The notes under the pieces: generated by a model
The model's database searches: none
What the model was told of the DNA's origin: nothing
What the model saw: only the letters and a program-made list of their open reading frames with translations
Source: Rhea pennata
Taxonomy: Eukaryota; Chordata; Aves; Rheiformes; Rheidae
Length of the DNA stretch: 64,000 nucleotides
Assembly (NCBI RefSeq): GCF_028389875.1
Contig: NC_084687.1
Coordinates: 4,438,157-4,502,156 of the forward strand
Direction: 5' to 3'
Part shown: positions 56,465-64,000 of the stretch, in pieces
Numbering within the stretch: position 1 is the first letter of the stretch
How the letters are laid out: each line of letters starts with the position of its first letter
Translations under genes and position numbers: made by a program

Positions 56465-56492
56465 ACCAAAGGGTTTCTTTGCTTTGTTTACA
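56465..56492 (+). promoter_or_regulatory. paired candidate miR-9 and miR-30 sites
   Basis: ACCAAAG (56465-56471, miR-9 7-mer-m8) and TGTTTACA (56485-56492, miR-30 8-mer) start 20 bases apart in a relatively AT-rich part of the 3' UTR. That spacing is within the range reported for cooperative microRNA action. Confidence 0.45.
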
Positions 56493-56982
56493 CGACTGTC
56501 CAGTGTCGCCGCTTCAGAGAAAATTCCTGTATCTAGGTTTTTGTCCTGGAAGTTAGAGAGGGGCCAGATTAGGGGGAGGGGGCACCCCCTGAGCCCCCTG
56601 CCACCCCGGCCCCGGGTCCAAGGGCTCCCGCGGCGGTGCCGGTGGGCTCCAGCCCCGGCCCCTCCCGGGGTGAAGCGGGGGCAGATGCTTGCCGCCACTT
56701 TTTTTCTTTTTATTTCTCCCTTTTCTTTTCCCCCCTCTCGTTTTGTTTCCACCCTGCTCCGCGGTGGCGGTCGGGGCGGGAAGCGGACGACGGGCACGGG
56801 AGAGCGAGGAGGGCTGGAGGGGGCGGCCGGCGCGGGGCCCGGCCCTCGCGCTGTGTAAAGGAAATAGCGTTGCTGTGTATTTGTACTCTGAACTTCCGTG
56901 TGTCTGCTTTGGCAGACGGTAAACCCTTGTACAGTAGATCTAGCTGCATGTAATCTGTATGGACAATGGCATTATAAAATGC

Positions 56983-56993
56983 AATAAAATAAA
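56983..56993 (+). terminator. FOXP4: distal FOXP4 poly(A) signal (twin AATAAA)
   Basis: Overlapping AATAAA hexamers at 56983-56988 and 56988-56993 are preceded by several UGUA elements within 120 bases (56875-56960) and followed by a T-rich stretch at 57015-57055. Cleavage is expected near 57005-57015. Confidence 0.8.
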
Positions 56994-57079
56994 TTACCTA
57001 TCATGCTGCTCTGCTGACTGTTTTCTTACCATTATTCGTAATTTTTGCGTTTTCATGGCCATGCAGGCCAGCAGCCACC

Positions 57080-57257
57080 GTGCAAGGAGCTGCGCGGTCC
57101 TGAGTGCAAGGAGCTGCACGGTCCCAGGGGCCAGGAACCTCGCAGCCCCGGGTGCAAGGAGCTGCACGGTCCCAAGTGCAAGGAGCTGCACGGTCCCAGG
57201 GGCCAGGAACCTCGCAGCCCTGGGTGCAAGGAGCTGCACGGTCCTGGGTGCAAGGAG
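57080..57257. repeat. 24-bp minisatellite, 7.4 units in two variant types
   Basis: 24-bp units start at 57080, 57104, 57128, 57152, 57176, 57200, 57224 and 57248 (partial). Type A is GTGCAAGGAGCTGCACGGTC plus four bases; type B is GGGCCAGGAACCTCGCAGCC plus four bases. The order is A A B A A B A A. Direct tandem array just past the FOXP4 poly(A) site. Confidence 0.93.
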
Positions 57258-58910
57258 TGTCCATACCGAAGCAGGTGGAACACAGGAATGTTTTAGCAGG
57301 GGCACGGAGCCTGTCTGGGCTCCCTGGGCAGCAGTGGCTGAGAAACCTTCACTGCCCTCCCCAGGACACAGTCAGAATAAGCTTGAAAGTAAGACTGAAA
57401 AATAACCCCCTTCTTGACACTTAATTATTAAAATTCCTTATTAGACCTCCAGTTTGGTCTCTGCGATGGTTGTGCTGGTTCCTGGGCAGAGCCGTGCCAG
57501 CATCTCGCAGGAACCTGGCGGTGCCCGTGTGCAGGCTGGTTCTGGCAGCCTGCCAGGGATGGGACAGGACGGGATGAGATGGGATGAGGCAGGACGGGAT
57601 GGGATTGGATAGATGGGAAAAGTGTCCCTGGGAAGCCATAGTGGCAGCTCAGGCAGGAGCATCCCTCCTCCTCTTCCTCACCCCACATGCCAGATAGCTC
57701 CTGCTCATCCTGCTGGTGTGGGGAAGGCTTTTCCAGACTCCGAAGGTGAGCTGCTGGAGATGGTTATTGAAAGCACTTTGCCATAGATCTGTCTGTATCA
57801 AAAGCAATAATATTGAATTAGTAAGATGGCTTTTGCCACTGCCCTTGGGGAATTTTTCTCCTATCCTAGTCATCTTTTTTTCCTTCTTTTTCTTAAGACT
57901 AGTTCTGCAACGAAGCACCTTCCTCAGCATGAGAACGTGTCTAATAAACGAATGTGCTTGTTCTTTCGAGGCCTCTCAATCCCGCAGTAACGGCAGAGGC
58001 CCCTTGCCGCCCGCCTCGACGGGGATTTCGGCACTTCCCTCGGGGGAATCGACCCGGCGGAGAAACGAGCCTTGCCAGCAGCGAGGTTTCCCCGAAGACC
58101 CGCTGCGCGTCTCCTGCCCGCACGGCGCGGCTCCGCGTCCCAGCCGGAGCGGCCCGCGGGGGACGGGGACGGGCAGCGGGCTCGGCCGCCGGGAGCACGG
58201 AGCAGGGCGGCGCGCGGCCCCCTTGCAGCCCCGCGGCTTCGCAGCCCCACGGACCGGCTCGCTCCCATCTGCGTGCAGCCCCGGCCAATATTAACGCACT
58301 GTTATATCCCCCCTTCCCTCCGTGGCTCCGTCTCAGCCAAACTGCCTTAATCTTTTTTCCAGTGGCCCTTTTCCAGGGCTCTCGGAGCTGCAGCCAGCTC
58401 CGCGGTGCGCTGCCGAACCCGCCTCGGCCGGCGCGGGGCCGGGAGCCCCCGCGGGAGCCGCGGGCTCCGGCGAGGGCCCTGCGGAGAGGCCCGCGCGCCC
58501 GCCCGGGCTCTGCCGGCTCCCGCGGCCCGCGGCGTGCGCAGGCTCGGCCGCACGGCGCGGCGGGAGCGGGCGGCCGTGATTGGTTTAACACTTGGAGAAA
58601 GAGCTTTTAACTGTTAAACCGTGAACTTTTTTCCTTCCCCCCCTTTTCTTTCTTTTTTTTTCTTTTTTTTTTTTTTTTTTTTTTTCGCTGTGGACATGAA
58701 AGCTTTCTTGGTTTGATTGCTAAACCAGTATGGAGTTGAGCAAAGACTGGGACGTCTCCCCCCATCCTCCTCCTGGCCAGCTCCATCCCTCTGCTCTGGT
58801 CTCGCCTGGGTCTGAAGCGACTCCGGGCACTAACGAAACGGCAGCGGGAGGTGCCGAGCCCTCTCCTTCCTGCCTAGGTGCTCGTCGTTCCTCCTGGATG
58901 CTCACAAGGC
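57258..58910. other. FOXP4-MDFI intergenic, first part
   Basis: No exon is recognised. It contains GGGAT-type purine-rich simple sequence near 57553-57610, a neutral-GC unique stretch (57700-57960), a CpG-dense block (57990-58590) and T-runs at 58640-58686. Confidence 0.6.
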
Positions 58911-59080
58911 CACATCCCAGTGGATGCCATGTCCCAGTGGATGCCATGTCCCAGTGGATGCAGTGTCCTGGTGGATGCCGTGTCCCAGTGGATGCTGTGT
59001 CCCGGTGGATGCAGCATCCTGGTGGATGCTGTGTCCTGGTGGATGCCACATCCCAGTGAATGCCGTGTCCCGGTGGATGC
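58911..59080. repeat. 17-bp minisatellite, 10 complete units
   Basis: Ten contiguous 17-bp units starting every 17 bases from 58911 to 59064, consensus close to CRTGTCCCAGTGGATGC. There is no length variation among units and limited substitution, which implies recent amplification. 17 is not a multiple of three, so open frames across it are not coding. Confidence 0.95.
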
Positions 59081-60601
59081 CGCGCTCCCCTCCGGCTGGG
59101 TTGAGGCTTTGCAGCAAAGCCGCAGGATTTCCGGGGGGGAGTCGCTGCCTGGAGCGGCAGCCCCCGGCTGGCGAGGGCACGAGCTCCTGCGAGCCCCCAG
59201 CGCTTGCCTTATCCGGACTGCTGAAGGCCCCTCCAGGTTGCCACCGCGCCAGATCTGCTCTCCCGCCGCGTTTCCCCGGGGTCGCGTGATTAAAAGCCGC
59301 TATCGAGATGGACGCGAGCTGCCGTCAAGGATGCTTCCTTCTTTGCTCGAACATCACGCTTATTTTTCGGGCGCACCGTGGCTCCCCGTGAGCTCACACG
59401 CGGACGGGGGGGGACAATTCCTCGCGGATCGCAGCGCGGGAGGACGCTCCTCCTCCGAGCGCGTGGGCGGGCGGGCGAGCGCGCAGCCTGGGCACCGGCC
59501 GGCGTCGGGGCGTGCAGCGCGCCGGGCTGCAGGCTGAAGCGCTGATACGGTTAAAAAGACCGCAAAAAGGAGGGAGCATTGGGGGGGGGGGGGTTATCGA
59601 GCGCTAAGGAATTGCAAACAGCGTGGAGGGAAGGGCTGTGGCCGAAGGGTTGCGGCTCTGAGCTTTGCTCTCCTCCCTGTCCCGCCGGTGCCTCGGAGGG
59701 CCGCCGGCCGACTCGGCCCCGCAGGAGAGGGCCCCGGCGCGGCGAGTCCCGGCGCGGAGCCGCCGGCAGACGCTAACAGCGCGGCGCTTTGCTCCGGGCT
59801 GGGCTCGCTCCTTGGCGCCGGCGGCAGCCCGTGGGCTCGCGCGCTCCTCGGGGAAGCGCGGGCGCCCGCCCGGTCCTTGCCGTCACCGCTGGTGGACACG
59901 GCGGACGCGATTTACCGTCAGCGTAGACCGGGGACACGACTGGAAAAATAACTACGGCTTTAGTAGCCAGGAAGGAGAAGCCTACTAGCGGGTGTAGGGT
60001 GAGATGGGTGCGTGCGAGCGCCTCCTTTCACCACCCCACCCTCTCCAAAACCTGCAGCTCTTGCAAAGCTGTAAAGAAACCTATGAAGTTACGGCGGGCC
60101 CGGAGCTGCCGCTGCAGCTCCCGAGCCTGCCCAGCACCGCCGGGCGCCCGAGCCCGAGCGCAGCCGGGGCCGGGGGGAGCAATGCCCCGGGCCGACCGCG
60201 GTGGCTGCATGCTCGGCCGTCACCGACCGGACGAGCATCCCTGCGCCTCGGCTTCCCCTCGCAAAAGGCCGCTGGCTCCGGCCAGCGCCGGGCGCTGCGG
60301 GGCTTCTGCCTCCGCCTCGGACGGGTAATGGAGACTGCGCAGCGAGCCCCCGGGGAGGGGAGGGGGGAAGTCTTTAATTTTTCCGTCTTCAAAAGATGAA
60401 TGTTCATGGGGCTTTTTTTTTTTTAAAAAAAATATCCATTTCCTTCTTTTTTATATTATTTACAGAAATAGCTCATGACTCATCAAAATCTTTTAGTAGA
60501 AAATATAAAACAGTGGGGTCATTCAGTGAGAACCCAGCAAGCGCGCTCCCCTCCTCCCTCCCCGCGCAGACGGCGCTGAGAAGCTTATTTTGCTTAGCGA
60601 T

Positions 60602-60650
60602 TTGTGTGTGCGTGTGTGTATGTGTGTGTGTGTGTGTGTGTGCGTGTGTG
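60602..60650. repeat. GT dinucleotide microsatellite
   Basis: A (TG)n run with TGCG and TATG interruptions. Simple sequence. Confidence 0.95.
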
Positions 60651-62489
60651 CGCGCCCAGCGACCGGTAATTACGCGAGCCAGAGCAGGGGGTTATGGCTG
60701 GGGCCCTAAGCAAACACGGCTCCGTCTGCACAGCCCGGCGCCCGGCCCCGCTCTCGGCCGGTTAACCGCGTGGGGCCGCCGGGGGCTCTGCCTTGGTGTT
60801 GTTTTCGGATCGCATTCGCTCCCGTGTTTGTTTATTTTTTCTTTTTCCCCTTTCGAAACGGCCCGGAGTTCACCGAGAGACGCCGGGCGAGTTGCAAAAA
60901 CCCCGCTTTGAACCGCGAAGTCGAGGCTTAGGGCTAAATCCTCGCCGGAGCCGGGGCCAGGCGGGGGGGGGGAGGTTTCCAGCTGGCGTAAATCTCTGCT
61001 CCCCTCTCCCACTCTGCCCCCCCAGCCCCACCCCAGCCTGGACCCCTTGATTTCGACGCGGCACCGGGGCGTTTCGGGGTGGGAAAGCGCTCCTGGGCGA
61101 GGGGTGCATGGGCCGGGCTGGCGACGGAAACGCGCCCGGGAGCCGGGGCTGCTCGGCTCGGCTTCCTTCGGCCCCGGGCTCCCGGCGCGACGCCGGCGCG
61201 GTCGTTCATGCCGGAGCCTGTGAACGCGGCTCAGTGACGTTACACACCTACCGAACGGCCTTGTTTTCCAAGAGACATCATCTCCCGGAGCGAGCCAAGG
61301 CGCACCGCGGTCCCCGGGACATTTTCGCTGCAGAATTAACTTTTATTCCGCGCGTTGCGCCCAGACCTCCCCCACGCACCCCGGAGCCCTGAGGAACATG
61401 ATCGCTGCAATTTTTAGGGGGACAACAGTAAAATGTATCCGGGGAATAAAAATACTTGTTAGGGGGGAAAAGACCGCCTGCATAGCCGTAAGCGGCCGCG
61501 CAGCACGGGAGGCGAGTGGCTCTTGGGCAACAGCGACGTGAAGCCGTGGCAATATTTACCAGGGCCACATCCTGCCCAGGCCCCCGGCGAAAGGACGCCG
61601 GCAGTGGAGGAAAGGAGGGCGGGAGCTTGTTTTGCAAGCGTGAGCTGTTTGCTTCCCCTCGCACGGGTTGCAAAAACGGCCCCGGGAAGCGGCTGGAAGC
61701 GGCTCACCCGGTGGGGGATTAGCGCGGGAAGGCAGAAATCCTGCCGAGGTCCAGCGCCAGGACGCGCCGAACGAACGTGGGCGGTCGCCAGCCCGCAGTC
61801 ACACGGCGGCGGTGGCGGCTCCTGGCGCGGCCCCGCCGCTCGCCCGCGCCCCCGGAGACGCTTCCCTTCGGCGAAGGCGGGAGCGGGCGGAGGATCGCGC
61901 TGGCGCCCGGAGGCGGCCGTGACTCAGTTTCCCCTGTGCTCGTTTCGGTCGAGGGCCGTGTCGTCGAGGCGAGCCGGCGGCACGGGGGGAAGGTGCTGCT
62001 CCCCGGTGAGCATCCCGGCAGGGAAGCTGGAGCACATCCAGCCGGGTGCTCCGCGCTCGGACGCGGCTTCGACGAACCCTCGCTGGCCGGGCCCTTCCGA
62101 CAGCCGCGGCCAGCCGGGACGAGCGCGGCGAAGGAGATCATCCCGCGGGCGCTGCCGAGCACGGCCGCCGGGTTAGATCCAGACGGAGCCTCGCAGCGGC
62201 GTCACTCCCGCGCGACGCGGCACGCACGCGGCCCCGCTCGCACGCCGTGCAATGCCGGATGGTCAGAGAGCAGCGAAACGCAGTGGCGTTAAAAAACGGC
62301 CTTCGGGACACCCCCCCCCCGCAATGTCCTGTGCACGGGGCTGGGGACCCCGCAGGGACACGGAGCGGGAGCGACGGCGGCGAACCCCAGCGTGGCCCCC
62401 GCGCGCTGCTGGTGCCGTCGGCACCTCCTGTCCGCGCGCCCCAAAGCATCGCCCCCAGGCACCAAACTCCGTGCTTCATTTGTTCACCC

Positions 62490-62527
62490 GTTAGGGAAAC
62501 TGAGGCTCGGGAAGGGTGGGCAAGGCT
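62490..62527 (-). repeat. possible MIR-like fragment, reverse orientation
   Basis: GGGAAACTGAGGCTCGGGAA then GGGTGGGCAAGG resembles the reverse complement of the MIR tail (GAGGAAACTGAGGCACAGAG type). Short, so uncertain. Confidence 0.4.
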
Positions 62528-62559
62528 CTCCCGGGGATGCACGGGGGGGCTCAGGAAAC

Positions 62560-63173
62560 CCCCTGGGCCCTGCCCGCGGGGCGGGAGCGGGGCGCCGAGC
62601 CCCGCCGAGCCCCGCCGAGCCCCCCGGGCCCCGCCGAGCCCCCCGGGCCCCCGGGCCGCGGCGCCGCTTCCCCGCCCCGCTCGCCTCCGTCCCCCCGGGG
62701 GAACTTTTCCGCCCCCTCCTCGGCTCGCTCCCTCCCTCCCGCCGCCGCAGAGCGGCTCCGCGCGGATTTTGCTGGTTGTTTGTTTGTTCTCGCAGTTGTT
62801 GGGTTTTTTAAAAAAAAAAAAAAAGAGGGGGAAAAAAAAAAGAAGAAGAAAGAGAGAAAGGGAGCGGCGGGGGGGGGGGAGGCAAAACCCCGCGCACCCG
62901 GGCGGCTTGTTGGAGGGCGCAGGAGCCGTGAGCGGCTCGGCTCGGCTCGGCTCGGCTCGGAGGAGCGGGGCGGCCCGACGGGGCGGCGGGCGGGGGCCCG
63001 GGCGGCCCGGGGCGGGGGCGGCGGGCGATGCGCGGGGGGCGGCGCGCGCCGGGCGCGGAGGCGGCGCCGCGGCCCCGCGGAGCCCAGGTGCGCGGGGCCG
63101 GGGCGGCGGGGCCGCGCCGAGCCGGGCCGCGCCGAGCCCGCTCTCGCCGCCGCAGCCCCCGCGCCCCTCTCCG
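62560..63173 (+). promoter_or_regulatory. MDFI: CpG island / 5' region of MDFI
   Basis: Extremely GC- and CpG-rich sequence directly upstream of the MDFI start codon, with a 10-bp CCCCGCCGAG tandem (about 62593-62643), a CGGCT pentamer run (62933-62960) and an A-run (62810-62824). It is the likely promoter and 5' UTR. A CCGCCGCAG at 63147-63155 could be a 3' splice site, in which case the coding exon is exon 2. The transcription start cannot be placed. Confidence 0.55.
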
Positions 63174-63243
63174 ATGTCCCAGGCCAGCAGCCACCGGCCG
63201 AGCCGCCCGGAGCCCCGCCGCGCCGAGCCGCCCCCGCCGCCAG
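63174..63243 (+). CDS. MDFI: MDFI first coding exon (partial gene)
   Basis: ATG at 63174 opens MSQASSHRPSRPEPRRAEPP followed by three Pro, then a split Gly codon at a strong CAG|GTACGC donor (63244). Human MDFI, as I recall it, starts MYQVSGQRPSG, matching M-x-Q-x-S-x-x-RPS. MDFI lies directly downstream of FOXP4 in the same orientation in mammals, so synteny supports the call. The product binds MyoD-family bHLH factors and other regulators through a C-terminal Cys-rich domain, which is outside this window. The rest of the gene is beyond 64000. Confidence 0.7.
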
Positions 63244-64000
63244 GTACGCGGGGAGGCCGGGGGGGGGGGAGGAGTGTGCGCGCACGTCGGGGCAAGGGGG
63301 TGCGCGGCGGGAATGCACGGCCGGGGTGCGTGTGCGCGGCCGGGGCGCCTGTGCGCGGCTCCCTATGTGCGGGAGTGCACGGCCGGCGTGTGTGTGCACG
63401 GCCGGGGCGCGTGTGCGCGGCCGGGGCGCCTGTGCGCGGCTCCCTATGTGCGGGAGTGCACGGCCGGCGTGTGTGTGCACGGCCGGGGCGCGTGTGCGCG
63501 GCTCCCTATCTGCGGGAATGCACGGCCGGGGTGTGTGTGCGCGGCCGGGGTGTGTGTGCACGGCTGTGTGTGGGGGGGAATGCACGGCCGGGGCATATGT
63601 GCGCAGCCAGGGAGTGTGTGCACGGCTGTGTGTGTGGGGGAATGCACGGCCGGGGCATATGTGCGCAGCCAGGGAGTGTGTGCACGGCTCTGTGTGTGCG
63701 GGAATGCACGGCCAGGGCGTTTGTGCGCGGCCGGGGAGCCTGTGCGCGGCACCCTATGTGCGGGAATGCACGGCCGGGGTGTGTGTGCAAGGCTGGGGGG
63801 GGGGGGGGATGCACGGCCGGGGCGTATGTGCGCAGCCAGGGAGTGTGTGCACGGCTCTGTGTGGGGGGGAATGCACGGCCGGGGCGTGTGTGCGCGGCTC
63901 TGCGCGTGTGTGTGTGCGCGTCTGCACGTCTAGGGGCAAGGGGGTGCGTGGCTGGGGGGTTGTACGTGGCTGGAGTTGTGTTTGGGCGTATGGCTGTGTG
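63244..64000 (+). other. MDFI: MDFI intron 1, partial
   Basis: Begins GTACGCGGGG. Most of the visible part is the 62-bp higher-order repeat listed separately, followed by GT-rich sequence to the window end. Confidence 0.7.
63295..63960. repeat. 62-bp higher-order minisatellite in MDFI intron 1
   Basis: The marker TGCACGG (after GGGA or similar) recurs at 63314, 63376, 63457, 63519, 63581, 63643, 63705, 63767, 63810 and 63872. Seven of nine spacings are exactly 62 bp, one is 81 (62+19) and one 43 (62-19), showing about 19-bp subunits (GTGTGTGCACGGCCGGGGC type) gained or lost as units. Very GC- and GT-rich. Confidence 0.9.

Larger units (their letters stand above)
51837..57010 (+). other. FOXP4: FOXP4 3' untranslated region (about 5.2 kb)
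   Basis: It runs from the stop codon to the twin poly(A) signals at 56983-56993. GC-rich for most of its length with a CTC triplet run (52805-52840), and less GC-rich in its last kilobase. It holds candidate miR-9 sites (54148-54155, 56465-56471), a miR-30 site (56485-56492), a Pumilio element (56085-56092) and proximal poly(A) signals (55775-55784). No further splice pair was evident. The distal end could be confirmed only with RNA data. Confidence 0.8.
59081..62559. other. FOXP4-MDFI intergenic, second part
   Basis: No coding exon is recognised. It contains a G-run at 59580-59592, an AT-rich island with an AP-1-type TGACTCA (60476-60482), a GT microsatellite (60602-60650), a CRE-like TGACGTTA (61235-61242), an AT-rich patch at 61385-61470 and a MIR-like reverse fragment (62490-62527). 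GC-rich open frames on both strands lack domain features. Confidence 0.55.

Noticed and set aside
57001..57424. Repetitive 8-residue open frames on both strands
   Set aside because: Produced by the 24-bp minisatellite, whose period is a multiple of three; no start context, splice sites or conservation evidence.
58911..59080. CRISPR-like regular repeat
   Set aside because: Direct 17-bp tandem with no unique spacers, in a vertebrate genome.
62138..63295. 385-codon minus-strand open frame over the MDFI CpG island
   Set aside because: Composition artefact of the CpG island; Pro/Arg/Ala-rich without motifs.
63303..63952. Cys/His/Arg-rich repetitive open frames at the window end
   Set aside because: They are translations of the 62-bp intronic tandem repeat.

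Overview
The window is a GC-rich, CpG-dense stretch of vertebrate nuclear DNA with one almost complete gene, FOXP4 (forkhead box P4), on the + strand, and the start of the next gene, very probably MDFI (MyoD family inhibitor), also on +. Very short introns (several of 92-105 bp), high GC, little interspersed repeat and the FOXP4-MDFI order point to a bird, probably a microchromosome. I recall the chicken ortholog as being on chromosome 26. The species cannot be fixed from the sequence alone.

Layout. 1-17686 has no coding exon I can support. It is either FOXP4 intron 1 (with the 5' UTR exon outside or unrecognised) or upstream flank. CpG-rich blocks alternate with AT-rich, homeodomain/POU-motif-rich islands that look like conserved enhancers (about 10.2-11.4, 12.2-12.45, 13.1-13.4, 14.2-14.4 and 15.8-16.1 kb). 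17687-51836 holds 16 coding exons of FOXP4, all with GT-AG introns and consistent phases. Exons C1-C5 encode the N-terminal glutamine-rich region, C7-C8 the C2H2 zinc finger, C8-C9 the leucine zipper, C9/C10 a PLNLV motif, C11-C13 the forkhead domain, and C14-C16 the acidic tail. The joined product is 667 residues, or 668 with an alternative NAGNAG acceptor, but only if one surplus base in a G-run of exon C1 is discounted. As written, C1 is frameshifted. 51837-about 57010 is a 5.2 kb 3' UTR with proximal and distal poly(A) signals, two miR-9-type sites, one miR-30-type site and a Pumilio site. 57010-62.5 kb is intergenic, with two clean minisatellites (24 bp and 17 bp units). A CpG island (about 62.56-63.17 kb) leads to the first coding exon of MDFI (63174-63243), followed by an intron that opens with a 62-bp higher-order tandem repeat.

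How it works together. FOXP4 is a nuclear repressor-type transcription factor that dimerises through its zipper with itself, FOXP1 or FOXP2. Its introns carry many candidate enhancers, including a tight cluster of four FOX-core motifs in intron 3 that would suit auto- or cross-regulation. The most interesting protein-level point is an intact PLNLV (CtBP-type) motif, which mammalian FOXP4 has lost. No bacterial-type system, virus, transposon ORF, tRNA or rRNA was seen. Long open frames outside the exons are by-products of high GC.
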